Assembly: GCA_026400935.1 (NCBI GenBank) | Contig: JAPLNX010000328.1 | Span: 1-37,332, forward strand | From: Planctomycetia bacterium | Lineage (GTDB): Bacteria > Planctomycetota > Planctomycetia > Planctomycetales > Planctomycetaceae | Direction: 5' to 3' | DNA: 37,332 nucleotides | Notes under the pieces: model-generated | Told to the model about the DNA's origin: nothing | The model's database searches: none | What the model saw: only the letters and a program-made list of their open reading frames with translations | Shown here: in pieces, positions 25,192 to 34,124 of the stretch | Position numbering within the stretch: the first letter of the stretch is position 1 | Layout of the letters: every line of letters starts with the position of its first letter | Program-made: the position numbers and the translations under genes

Positions 25192-26124
25192 ATGCAGACT
25201 ACCTTCGGAAAAAATGCAACTGACGATCTGCCGCTATCGGACCCGACTGCTTTGGCCAAGTTTGGTCAGTTGGCTGTCGTGGCCAAGTTGGTCGTAGAGG
25301 GCTACTTGATTGGGCAACACAAAAGTCCGTTCAAGGGGGCGAGCATTGAGTTTGTCGAGCATCGGCATTATTACCCTGGCGACGAAATTCGGCATATCGA
25401 CTGGCGTGCGTTCGGCAAGACAGGGAAGTACTACATCAAGGAGTTCGAGGACGAGACAAACCTGCGGGCATATCTGCTGGTCGATTCTTCGGCCAGCATG
25501 GCATATGCCGGCAAGACATTGAGCAAGTGGGCATATGCTCGACAAGTTGCGGCGGCGCTCGGCTACCTGCTGCTGTCGCAACGCGACGCGGTCGGCATGA
25601 TGACGTTTGACACTGAAGTACGAGACCGTACAGAACCAGCCACTGCGGCTCATAGCTTTCAGCGAATCTCTGCCATGCTGGAAAATCGGCAGCCTGGAGG
25701 CGAAACCAGTTTGGCGAGCGTTTTGGCAGGTATCGTCCCGACGCTCAAACGTCGTAGCTTGGTATTTGTGATCAGCGACTTATTTGACAAGATCGAACCG
25801 CTTCTTGCTGCGATCAAACAATTGCGACACTCGCGGCATGAGGTGGTGCTGCTGCAAATCGTCGCTCCGGAAGAAGAAGAGTTTCCGTTTCAGCGACCCA
25901 CAAAATTTCGCAACTTGGAACGACTCACACATCGCGTATTGGTTGACCCGCATCTACTCCGAAAACATTACCTCGAAAACTATCGCCGCTTCATGGCCGA
26001 ATTGACGAGCGGTTGTGGAGCACTCGGCGTCGATCACTTCAAGTTGCTCACGACCGATCCCTACGACCGTGCGCTCGGAAAGTATCTCGATTCCCGTTCA
26101 CGGATTGCACGAGGCGGGCGTTAA
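25192..26124 (+). CDS. DUF58 domain protein (vWA-like)
   Basis: This 310-aa protein has no signal or membrane segment and is probably cytoplasmic. It carries the DUF58 hallmark YYPGDEIRHIDWRAFGKTG (60-78) and a vWA-like MIDAS motif DSSASM (98-103), followed by 'VFVISDLFD', which fits a metal-binding Rossmann-type domain. DUF58 proteins normally work with a MoxR AAA+ ATPase, and often BatA-like membrane proteins, in envelope or protein-maturation functions. No moxR is in the window, so its partner must be elsewhere. A clear Shine-Dalgarno sequence is absent before the ATG. It converges on the HTH/SDSDV gene, with a large hairpin between. Confidence 0.93.
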   Translation: MQTTFGKNATDDLPLSDPTALAKFGQLAVVAKLVVEGYLIGQHKSPFKGASIEFVEHRHYYPGDEIRHIDWRAFGKTGKYYIKEFEDETNLRAYLLVDSSASMAYAGKTLSKWAYARQVAAALGYLLLSQRDAVGMMTFDTEVRDRTEPATAAHSFQRISAMLENRQPGGETSLASVLAGIVPTLKRRSLVFVISDLFDKIEPLLAAIKQLRHSRHEVVLLQIVAPEEEEFPFQRPTKFRNLERLTHRVLVDPHLLRKHYLENYRRFMAELTSGCGALGVDHFKLLTTDPYDRALGKYLDSRSRIARGGR

Positions 26125-26127
26125 GAA

Positions 26128-26216
26128 CTTGTCCAAGAACAACTCCGTCGTTTTACCGAATCAGCCAAAACGCGCTAACGCGTTTCGGCTGATTGACGGT
26201 CTTGTTCTGGGACAAG
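26128..26216. repeat. 89-nt nested imperfect hairpin between convergent genes
   Basis: Outer arms CTTGTCCAAGAACAA and TTGTTCTGGGACAAG pair at 14 of 15 positions and continue with CCGTC/GACGG. The inner arms AATCAGCCAAAACGCG and CGCGTTTCGGCTGATT pair at 15 of 16 with a CTAA loop. One side carries a 9-nt bulge (GTTTTACCG). There is no T-run of note, so it could act as a rho-independent stop only weakly. Its size suggests a MITE-like or REP-like unit. It starts 3 bases after the DUF58 stop codon. Confidence 0.85.
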
Positions 26217-26279
26217 GTATAAGCGGCTGTTTAGGGTTTGACCTTGTGGGCTGCATCAACCAACTCTGTTCAAAGAGCC

Positions 26280-28232
26280 TTATTTCATAATGCCGCCCAG
26301 CATTTCGATCAGCCAGCCGTTGGCCGGACTGTAGCCGGTGGATTGCCAGCCCCAGATGCTGCGGACGAGGTCGATAGACGCCATGCCGCACAGGACCATG
26401 CAAATGGTTGATGCGGCGAGGAAGCTGACGGTCAGGCCACCCCACGGGTATTCGACGGTGCCGACCATTGTCGGTGCTTTGGCTGCGGTGGTTTCAAAGT
26501 CGCTGGAACTTTCGCCGAACTCACCATCGTCTTCATCAAACGCTTCATCACCTCCGAAGACTTCACCTTCCATGTCATCGTCGGCAGAGGCTTCGACTTC
26601 ATCGTCTCCCTCATTGAATTCGAAGGTTTCCTCTTCGTCGTCGTCAGCAACGGCCTTTTTCTTGACCATCGCGGCTCCGCCATCGTCGGTCTCGTCTTCA
26701 TCATCGAAGAGAAGGACGCTGGTGTCTCCGGTGCTACCACCATCCGCCGCACCGATCTCGAAGTCGCTTTCTTCCTCGTCGCTTTGGTCCAACGAGGGGA
26801 CTTCGAGCATTGTGTCGTCCATATCGGACTTGGCTTTGCCCTTCGCCTTGCCTGCGGGAATTTTCATCGCGGGCATGGTTTCGGTGAGGTTCAATTCCAA
26901 GTCGTCATCGTCGTCCTTCAATGCGATGCCACTGTCGGCCATTGTGTCGCCAAGCGTCAGGCCGTCGTCTTCGTCCTCCATGTTGAGGGCAATGCCGCTG
27001 TCATCAGCTTCGTCGGACTGCAGCGCGATGCCGCTGTCGCCTGCGAGTGTGATGCCATCGTCGTCATCGTCTGAGAAGAGAGAGAGACCACTGTCTGCTT
27101 CGGCCCCTTTCTCCAACGAGACGCCGCTGTCAGCCGCTCGATCCAGCGAGATACCGCTACGTCCGCCTAATGCAACGCCGCTGTCGCCAGTGAGCGAAAT
27201 GCCGCTTCCTTCACCCAACGAGATTTCGGCATCGTCAAACAGCACGGATGAACCCGCACTGTGAAGGCCGCTTTTGCTATTTGAACCCAGGCCGACTCCG
27301 CTGTCTTCTCGCAGCACTGTGACATCGCTGTCACTGCCCGCTTTCAGTTTTCCTGATCGCATCCCCAGCCGTGATTCATCTAACAAACGCACATCGCTGT
27401 CGGAATCATCGGTCACCAACCGCACGTCACTATCACTTTGTGAACCGACCAGAATGCCGCTGTCTTCGGCAAGATGCACGTCGCTTTCATCGTCGTCTTC
27501 GTCGTTGACGAGCATCACATCGCTGTCACTGTCTGGCTTCGGACCTTTGTGAACAGTCGATGGAGAAAGTTGCACGTCACTGTCGCTGTCGGGGCGACCG
27601 CGTCCGCGTCCGCCGCTGTCGTCGAGTCGCACATCGCTATCGGAGTCGTTGAACGACATCTTCAACACGCTGCCTGCACCCAGTCGACTGTCTGAGGCCA
27701 AGCGGACATCGCTGTCTGAATCGCCCAAGTTGATCTTCACATCGCTGTCGCTGTCATCGGTGAGACGGACGTCACTGTCAGATTCGCCCATGTCGAGCAT
27801 CACATCCGGGTCACTGCTGTGTTTCGCATCGAGTCGTTCATCCATCACCAAGCGGACGTCACTGTCGGACGAACCGAGATCGTTGTTGCCAAAGTCATCG
27901 AAGATGCTACCGATAGGATCGCTCTCGTCTTCATTCGCACCACCGCCGCCGGCACTGAGGCGACGAATGATTGACGGGGCGTCGTCTTCAGAGGACGCGG
28001 GATCCTCATCCAGCACGGAACTGTCATCTTCGCCATCGAGCATTTGCAGATCGGGTTCGGATGAGGGCTGCAAGCGGCGGCCCAGTTCTTCAACATCTTC
28101 TTCTTTGAATTTAAAGGTACCGCGATCCGAGAAGCCTCGAATGTCGCCGCGGCTGCGGAGGCGATTCAGTTCCTCTTTGGGAATGCCGAGCATTTCTGCG
28201 GCTTCTTCGATGCTGAGGTATTTCTTGGCCAT
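26280..28232 (-). CDS. HTH protein with SDSDV/DSGI repeats and C-terminal membrane anchor
   Basis: This 650-aa protein has three parts. Residues 1-54 form a MerR/excisionase-like helix-turn-helix domain (KYLSIEEAAEMLGIPKEELN ... GTFKFKEEDVEELGRRL). Residues 60-585 are very acidic and repetitive: about 12 S-D-S-D-V-(R/x)-L units between 122 and 307, then about 12 D-S-G-(I/V)-(A/S)-L-type units between 256 and 438, then an Asp/Glu-rich stretch. Residues 598-623 form a membrane segment (GGLTVSFLAASTICMVLCGM) followed by a short amphipathic end. The HTH suggests DNA or protein binding at the inner membrane face; the acidic repeats may bind cations or act as a flexible spacer. No known function. 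A G-rich stretch (GGGGTCGGTG) precedes the ATG. Confidence 0.88.
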   Translation of the reverse strand: MAKKYLSIEEAAEMLGIPKEELNRLRSRGDIRGFSDRGTFKFKEEDVEELGRRLQPSSEPDLQMLDGEDDSSVLDEDPASSEDDAPSIIRRLSAGGGGANEDESDPIGSIFDDFGNNDLGSSDSDVRLVMDERLDAKHSSDPDVMLDMGESDSDVRLTDDSDSDVKINLGDSDSDVRLASDSRLGAGSVLKMSFNDSDSDVRLDDSGGRGRGRPDSDSDVQLSPSTVHKGPKPDSDSDVMLVNDEDDDESDVHLAEDSGILVGSQSDSDVRLVTDDSDSDVRLLDESRLGMRSGKLKAGSDSDVTVLREDSGVGLGSNSKSGLHSAGSSVLFDDAEISLGEGSGISLTGDSGVALGGRSGISLDRAADSGVSLEKGAEADSGLSLFSDDDDDGITLAGDSGIALQSDEADDSGIALNMEDEDDGLTLGDTMADSGIALKDDDDDLELNLTETMPAMKIPAGKAKGKAKSDMDDTMLEVPSLDQSDEEESDFEIGAADGGSTGDTSVLLFDDEDETDDGGAAMVKKKAVADDDEEETFEFNEGDDEVEASADDDMEGEVFGGDEAFDEDDGEFGESSSDFETTAAKAPTMVGTVEYPWGGLTVSFLAASTICMVLCGMASIDLVRSIWGWQSTGYSPANGWLIEMLGGIMK

Positions 28233-28717
28233 GATTCACCGACCCCAATGACTGGAACGAATCGACTCAATCGTTTCCGCAAGTACAACCGGCCCTGGCA
28301 GTGTTTGCTAGGATCAACGGCTCTCAGAATGCGGCAGTGGATTCTAGGACCGGGCTTAAGGCGAGCAAGTAGAATCACTGTTGGTCGTTAGAAAGAGAGG
28401 GCGGCGCCGCACGATGGCATTGAAAGTTCAGGTCGAAACTTCATTTCGAAATTTCCTCAAGTTCGGCTTGGCACGTTTTGCGGATGCAACTACAACCCCG
28501 CCGCTTTGACCGATCGAGGAAACCAATTCATCCCTTCGGGAGTCCTTCCCGCTCTTCGTTTCTGGTCAAAGTGCTTCCCGCCTTGGATTCTCTCCACACA
28601 CATCAACTTCATCCGTCTTCTCAGCGTCCGCGACTACTTTTCGTTTTGCGTCGGTCCCGTGTGACTCGATTCGCGATAAGTCGTTAGCTTCGCCGGCATC
28701 GAACGGAGCCTTTCCTT
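28233..28717. other. Intergenic region between divergent genes
   Basis: These 485 bases separate the HTH/SDSDV gene (minus) from the OmpA-like lipoprotein (plus) and should hold both promoters. No RBS-supported frame, RNA gene or repeat was recognised. TTGGCAC...TTGC near 28470 looks like a sigma-54 site, but its spacing is two bases short. Confidence 0.4.
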
Positions 28718-29518
28718 ATGACTCAGTCTCTCCGAACCAAATTGGCCACATGGTGTTTCCTCGGTGCTTTCACCGTGTCGCTCACTGGCTGCAGCGGGCA
28801 AATGATCCCACGCACGTCACTGCGCCAAAGCCAGTTTCGAGCCAATCAGCTTTACGGCCAGAACAAAGGGATGGCTCAGGAGTCCGAGCAATACAAACGG
28901 CTGATGGGTCAGTTGCAGCAGCAGAACGATCAACTGCGAGGTAACCTCGATATCGCGAACAAGCGGATCGACAACTTGAATGCCGAGCGTTCTCAGTTGG
29001 CGAAGCTGGCCTCGCAAAAAAGCCCGCTGTCGTCTGACGCGACCGCTCGACTTGAAGAATGGGCCAGAAAGTTCCCGAATGTCAGCTTTGACCCAACTAC
29101 TGGAGTTGCCAAACTCGAATCCGACATGTTGTTTGATCCGGGCAGTGACGAAGTTCGGTCACAAGCCGAAGCCGCATTACGCGAAGTCGCGAAGATTCTC
29201 AACGAAGGCGCAACTCGACAATTGCGAATTCAAGTTGTGGGCCACACCGACGATCGGCCGATCGTAAAAGCTTCGACAAAGGCCAAGCATCCGACCAACT
29301 GGCATCTCTCAACGGATCGTGCGAACTCAGTGTTGTTGTCACTGAAGAAGCATGGTCTCGACGAGCGACGTATGCGTTCCTCCGGAGCTGGCATGTTCGA
29401 GAATGTCGCTGACAATAAAGACCCGAAGGCACGAGCGAAGAACCGCCGTGTCGAAATCTACGTCTTGGCCCCAGACGCCAAAGATGTCGCCGCCGTCCGC
29501 GATACGAATCGCGAATAA
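28718..29518 (+). CDS. OmpA-family (Pal-like) outer membrane lipoprotein
   Basis: This 266-aa protein has a lipoprotein signal with lipobox SLTGC (Cys25), so the N-terminus is expected to be lipidated. A coiled coil follows (about 53-97). The C-terminal OmpA domain (about 133-250) shows LESDMLFDPGSDEV, VVGHTDDRP, LSTDRANSV and NRRVEIYV, the pattern that binds diaminopimelate in peptidoglycan. It probably ties the outer membrane to the cell wall. GGAG 9 bases before the ATG supports the start. It is transcribed divergently from the HTH/SDSDV gene; dnaG follows after 552 bases. Confidence 0.94.
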   Translation: MTQSLRTKLATWCFLGAFTVSLTGCSGQMIPRTSLRQSQFRANQLYGQNKGMAQESEQYKRLMGQLQQQNDQLRGNLDIANKRIDNLNAERSQLAKLASQKSPLSSDATARLEEWARKFPNVSFDPTTGVAKLESDMLFDPGSDEVRSQAEAALREVAKILNEGATRQLRIQVVGHTDDRPIVKASTKAKHPTNWHLSTDRANSVLLSLKKHGLDERRMRSSGAGMFENVADNKDPKARAKNRRVEIYVLAPDAKDVAAVRDTNRE

Positions 29519-30070
29519 CTCCGTAGCCACACAAGTTGGCAGCTTGTGAGCCGATTCAGCTGAGTGTTGCAAATTAGAACCTTGGGATACGAAGTGCGGC
29601 TGCGGTCTTACGGACCAACTGTCCGAAATCTGCTCCACCATCTTGGCTCGATTTGACCGAAGTGCCGGTCAGCGAAGCCTGAGCGGTTGCGAAGTCGTTG
29701 CAAGTGAGCGAAGAACTTTTGAATCAGCAGTCTGCCAACGATCTGCTGACTCTAGGCTTACGTACGGCTCGGCTATAGATCGTGCAACCTTGATCTCCTT
29801 GACCCGACTCGCTTGTCGGCTAGAGTTGCCCCGTTCAACCTTGAGCCATGGAAGCGACTCAGGCCTTGAACGGTTGGTAACTTGTCGAGAACGTGGGGCG
29901 GTCTCTTTATGGCTGGAATTCTCGACTCACAGAATGAGTTGCCTACCTCGGTGAGTGCTGACTGCGGTTGTTTGCTTTAGGCCGAGCCTGTTCGCGGACG
30001 AACGTCATTCCCCCACGCAGAGGTTGCTACGCTCGGTGTCCTTGCGCCAGAACAATCCACGGGAGAGATC
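29519..30070. other. Intergenic region upstream of dnaG, with a small palindrome
   Basis: These 552 bases contain a hairpin CACAAG-TTGGCAG-CTTGTG (29530-29548) that begins with CGTAGCCA and resembles the palindrome family at 12611-12633. Open frames here have poor composition and no RBS. No tRNA, tmRNA, SRP RNA or RNase P signature was found. The dnaG promoter should lie here. Confidence 0.4.
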
Positions 30071-32085
30071 GTGTCTTCAGACTTGTCCAACAACGACTTC
30101 AAGGAGTTGGTTCGCTCGCGAACTGATCTTGTCGCGCTGATCGGAGAGTCGGTCGCACTGACCCCCGCACGGGGTGGTGCGGGGGTGGTGCGGAGTTTAA
30201 GTGTCTCTGTCCGTTCCACGATGACCACAACCCGTCGATGGTTGTAAATCCGGATCGGCAGACGTGGCGATGTTGGTCGTGCAGTACGGGCGGCGATTGT
30301 TTCTCGTGGGTGACTGAATTTGACAAAGTCGAATTTCGTGATGCGCTCGAAACGCTCGCAAAACGGGCTGGTTTGGAGATGCCCAAGTTCGGTGGCGGTC
30401 GTCCTCAAGAGAATGCCGTTGCCAAGGCAGATATCTATGACGTTCTGACCTGGGCAGAGAACGAGTTCCATCGCTGCTTGCTCGATTCGCAGATGGCAGC
30501 TCCGGCACGCGAGTATCTGAAAGAACGCGGTTTCACGGACGAAACAATTTCGAAATTTAAGCTCGGCTTTGCTCCGAATGACGGACAATGGCTGTTGGCT
30601 CGCGGTCGCGGCAAGTTTCCAATTGATCAAATGGAAACAGCGCGGCTCGTGAAGAAGAGTGACGAAGGGACGGGCTATTACCAGTTTTTTCGCAATCGAG
30701 TGCTGTTCCCGATTCGCAACGACAAAGGGCGTTGCGTCTCGTTTGGCGGGAGAGTTCTGCCGCAATTCGCAAAGCCGGGAGTTGGCAAATACATCAACGG
30801 GCCAGAGAGTGACGTTTACTCGAAGAGCAATCTGCTGTTTGGGTTTGATGCTGCTCGAGAAGGGATTCGTAAATCTCAGACGGCGGTCGTTGTTGAAGGT
30901 TACACCGACGTTTTGATCTCGCATCAGTTTGGTGTGACGAACGTTGTCGGCGTTTGCGGGACGGCGTTGACGGAGGCTCACGTCGCTCGGCTCAAACACT
31001 TCGCGGGCCGAATTGTGCTGATGTTCGACGGCGATGACGCCGGTCAAAAGGCGGCAGAGAAGGCGTTGGCAAACTTCCTGGCGGAGAGAATTGACCTGAA
31101 GGTGCTCGTGCTACCGGAAGGTCAAGATCCCGACGAGTATCTGTTTTCTCATGGCGCGGAGGCGTACCAGCACCAAATTGACAACGCGGCCGAGGCATTT
31201 GACTTTAAGCTGCAAACGGAGATCAATCGGCACGGATTAGAGTCCATTGACGCTCGACACCGTGTCCTAACCAGTATGTTGGAACTGCTGGCCCAAGTCT
31301 CGAAGCTTCGCGGCACGTCGAAAGAAGATGTGATTCTCAGCCGGCTTTCGGGACGCACGTTGCTTAACGAACAAGTTGTGCGACAACGGTTGTCCGAGAT
31401 GCGTGCCGCGAAACCGTCTGCGACTGGCGGAACGTTGCGAAACGGCAACACTCCTGCTGCCGCGATGCCACAAGGTGGCTCAGAAGCGACACCTCGCGCC
31501 ATGAGTGCGCGAGGTGAAGCAACTCCCAACAAATCGCGGCAACATGACGGCTCAAGAGTTGATCGGGGTCTAAACTTCTCCGGTCGGAAGATGTCCCAAA
31601 TTGACCAGTTTGAATACGAGATTTTGGGAATCATCTTTGCGGCACCCCAGATGCTAGATGCAATTCGCTTGGAGATTGGCGACGAGGATTTTCAGAACGA
31701 ACAAAATCGTCTTCTGTTGCAGACCTGCTTCGACCTGTCGGATCATGGCGAGTTGGCCACCTTCGAGCGGATCATGTCGGCGATCGAAGACAACAACCTG
31801 AAACGATTAGTGATTTGGATTGACGAACAAGCTCGTGAAAAGGAGATCGTTCAAAAGCTGACCGAAAATTTGATGACCTATAAAGAACAGAATCTGCCGC
31901 GCTACTTGGTGCAGTGCTTGCAACCAATTCAGTGGCGTCGCGAAGAACAGTTGCATCAACGCAACACCGGCCGATTGGCCCAACAACCGGAATCGCGTGC
32001 CGGTTTAAATTCCAACGCGAAAGCGCTGCTCGAGCAGCAAACTGCGTTTCATCAGAAACGTGCCGCCAAGACCACTTGGCAATGA
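30071..32085 (+). CDS. dnaG: DNA primase DnaG, frame broken by an 11-bp duplication
   Basis: DnaG makes RNA primers for DNA replication and works with the DnaB helicase. The GTG at 30071 has GGGAG upstream and begins the primase N-terminus (SNNDFKELVRSRTDLVALIG). At 30171-30192 GGGGTGGTGCG is repeated in tandem, and the frame stops at TAA 30245. The rest is open only in another frame (first ATG 30238, 615 aa), which lacks half of the zinc finger. Removing one 11-bp copy restores one frame of 667 aa with a perfect CHC2 finger: Cys43, His46, Cys64, Cys67. TOPRIM motifs follow, EGYTD (Glu272) and DGDDAG (Asp316). The linker at about 440-500 is low in complexity, and a helical C-terminal domain binds the helicase. 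An essential gene should not be broken, so an assembly error, recoding or a minority variant must be considered. Confidence 0.93.
30161..30192. repeat. 11-bp tandem duplication within a strong hairpin, inside dnaG
   Basis: GGGGTGGTGCG occurs twice head to tail (30171-30181 and 30182-30192). ACCCCCGCAC (30161-30170) and GTGCGGGGGT (30177-30186) form a perfect 10-bp GC-rich stem with a 6-nt loop that exists only when both copies are present. Eleven is not a multiple of three, so the duplication shifts the dnaG frame. Confidence 0.92.
31490..31516. repeat. Perfect 10-bp palindrome in the primase linker
   Basis: CACCTCGCGC and GCGCGAGGTG flank a 7-nt loop inside dnaG, in the low-complexity hinge before the C-terminal domain. 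It is in frame, with no stop codon, and encodes Thr-Pro-Arg-Ala-Met-Ser-Ala-Arg-Gly-Glu. It resembles an inserted palindromic element tolerated in a flexible linker. Confidence 0.7.
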
Positions 32086-32169
32086 TTTGGTATTGAACCT
32101 CCAAAAAGGCTCGACGCCCAGTTCCCCCAACCTTGCCGACATCCCACCGAATTCGCGAAGGAACTGACT

Positions 32170-33798
32170 GTGCACAAGCTCGATGATTCCCTGATGAACC
32201 TGATCGCAGAAGGCAAAAAACGCGGCTTTCTGACGTTCACTCAAATCAACAACTATCTTCCCGACGAGGCGGTCAATCCAGAAAAGCTCGATGACTTGTT
32301 GATGTTGTTGGAAGAGGATGGCTTGGAAGTTGTTCAAGACGACTATCAGCCAAAGTTGACTCCTGCCGAGTTGAAGCGGCTCAAGCCGAAAATGAAGGAC
32401 GATGAAAAGAGTCGCAAGATCGACGATCCGATCCGGATGTACTTAACGCAGATGGGTGAGATTCCGTTGCTGACTCGGCCTCAAGAAATTGGCTTGGCCA
32501 AGAAGATCGAAATTACGCGCCGTCGCTTCCGTCGCCAATTGTTGGAAACGGAGTACGCGCTGAAGATCACGATAGAAATTTTGCAGAAGGTCAGCGTCGG
32601 CGAGATGCCGTTCGATCGCACGATCAAAGTCTCGATGACTGAAGGCTTGGAGAAGAATCAAATCCTCGGTCGGATGCCACACAACCTGCGCACGATCGAA
32701 GTCTTGCGTCAGCAGTATTTCGACGACGCTAAGATCTGGCTAGACGAGAGTGCTTCGCCGACTCAACGCAAGAAGCATGAACAACTGATGACTCGCCGTC
32801 GCAGGAAAATTGTCACGTTGGCCGAAGAATTGAGCGTCCGGACTCAGCGCTTGCAGCCCGCACTCAAGAAGTTGGAGGAGATTTCGCAGCGGATGAATCA
32901 GCTCGAAAAGATGCTGAATAGTCAGCGATTCAAGAACGCGAAAGACGAACGCGCGAACGTTCAGAGGGAACTCCATGAGTTGATGCAGGTGACGCTTGAG
33001 ACTCCGGAGACATTGAGGACGAAGCTCAAGCTGATCGATGCTCGCTACAAAGAATACGACCAAGCCATGCGTGACTTGTCCGGGGGCAACCTGCGGCTTG
33101 TCGTGTCGATTGCGAAGAAGTATCGCAATCGTGGACTCAGCTTCTTGGACCTCATCCAAGAAGGAAACACGGGGCTGATGCGAGCGGTCGATAAGTATGA
33201 GTATCGACGCGGCTACAAGTTCTCGACGTACGCGACATGGTGGATTCGGCAAGCCATCACGCGATCCATCGCTGACCAAGCACGCACGATTCGTATTCCA
33301 GTTCACATGATCGAAATGATGACCCGCTTGCGGCGCGTCAACAAACAATTGCTACAAGAACTTGGTCGTGAGCCAACGATCGATGAAACAGCCGAATTGG
33401 CGGGAGTCAGCATTGATGAGGCACGGCGCGTGATCAAAATCTCACGACAGCCAATCAGTCTTGATCGTCCGGTTGGCGAGAGTGAAGACAGCTTCTTCGG
33501 TGATTTCATCGAAGATGCCTCGACCGATAACCCAGTCAGTTCCGCTGCCAGCGAAATGCTCAAAGACAAGATCGACAACGTTCTGAAAACGTTGACGTAC
33601 CGTGAGCGAGAAATTCTCAAACTGCGTTACGGGTTGGGTGACGGGTACACGTACACGCTCGAGGAAGTCGGTCGCATCTTCAAAGTGACTCGCGAACGTG
33701 TTCGACAGATCGAGGCGAAAGCTGTTCGCAAGCTGCAACATCCTGTGCGCAGCAAGCAGCTTCAAGGATTTTTGGAAGAGCTTGTCCCCGTCGCATGA
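32170..33798 (+). CDS. rpoD: RNA polymerase primary sigma factor RpoD (sigma-70)
   Basis: RpoD directs RNA polymerase to housekeeping promoters. The GTG at 32170 (AAGGA 7 bases upstream) gives 542 aa. Region 1.1 is at about 1-60. Region 1.2 is near 87-113 ([20 protein letters not shown]). A long non-conserved helical stretch follows. Region 2 starts near 307 with [39 protein letters not shown] and [17 protein letters not shown]. Region 3 holds [10 protein letters not shown]. Region 4 ends with [13 protein letters not shown] and the [20 protein letters not shown]. It follows dnaG by 84 bases, the usual dnaG-rpoD arrangement, and is closed by a strong terminator. Confidence 0.98.
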   Translation: MHKLDDSLMNLIAEGKKRGFLTFTQINNYLPDEAVNPEKLDDLLMLLEEDGLEVVQDDYQPKLTPAELKRLKPKMKDDEKSRKIDDPIRMYLTQMGEIPLLTRPQEIGLAKKIEITRRRFRRQLLETEYALKITIEILQKVSVGEMPFDRTIKVSMTEGLEKNQILGRMPHNLRTIEVLRQQYFDDAKIWLDESASPTQRKKHEQLMTRRRRKIVTLAEELSVRTQRLQPALKKLEEISQRMNQLEKMLNSQRFKNAKDERANVQRELHELMQVTLETPETLRTKLKLIDARYKEYDQAMRDLSGGNLRLVVSIAKKYRNRGLSFLDLIQEGNTGLMRAVDKYEYRRGYKFSTYATWWIRQAITRSIADQARTIRIPVHMIEMMTRLRRVNKQLLQELGREPTIDETAELAGVSIDEARRVIKISRQPISLDRPVGESEDSFFGDFIEDASTDNPVSSAASEMLKDKIDNVLKTLTYREREILKLRYGLGDGYTYTLEEVGRIFKVTRERVRQIEAKAVRKLQHPVRSKQLQGFLEELVPVA

Positions 33799-33831
33799 CA
33801 AAGATTGCGGTGAATGACAGAAAATGCTGGA

Positions 33832-33868
33832 AAGAGCCAACGGAGAGATTTCTCTGTTGGCTCTTTTT
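33832..33868 (+). terminator. Intrinsic terminator after rpoD
   Basis: AAGAGCCAACGGAGA and TCTCTGTTGGCTCTT form a 15-bp stem with one G-U pair and a GATT loop, and the run of Ts continues on the plus strand. It lies 34 bases after the rpoD stop codon. Confidence 0.92.
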
Positions 33869-34124
33869 GTTGGCATCCTCAGAATCGTGAATCGGACGCA
33901 TTGAATGAAGAGCGATTGAACGGGAATTGTTAGTTGTCGAACTAATGATGTGGCTTACTGGGATCAGTCGGATTCGGGAATTAGCTATGTTGGCTAGTGC
34001 TTCGTCAGTCTTGAGCTTAACTCGCAATAGTGCAGCAATCGGAAGTCTTGTGACTTCGGCTATCCCCTTAGCAAACTTCGATAGAGCACGACTAGGCTCT
34101 ACTCGTTTTTAGGGTGTTGACGCG

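Noticed and set aside
26338-27264. Long plus-strand Ser/Pro-rich frame opposite the HTH/SDSDV gene
   Set aside because: It is the mirror of the Asp/Glu/Ser repeat codons; the minus-strand frame has an HTH domain, a membrane segment and an RBS.
26900-27860. Regular repeats resembling a CRISPR or satellite array
   Set aside because: The repeats are codon-level repeats of SDSDV and DSGI units in frame; spacing varies and there are no unique spacers.
28470-28486. Sigma-54-like promoter TTGGCAC...TTGC
   Set aside because: The gap between the GG and GC elements is two bases short of the sigma-54 requirement.
29643-29954. 103-codon frame in the dnaG upstream region
   Set aside because: It is Arg/Ser/Cys-rich with no RBS or domain; likely chance.
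29977-31047. Long minus-strand open frame (356 codons) opposite dnaG
   Set aside because: It lies antisense to clear primase coding sequence, has no RBS and shows an amino-acid composition typical of a shadow frame.
33927-34112. 61-codon plus-strand frame before the TPR/ASPIC gene
   Set aside because: It has a non-ATG start without an RBS, directly after a terminator; no family is recognised.
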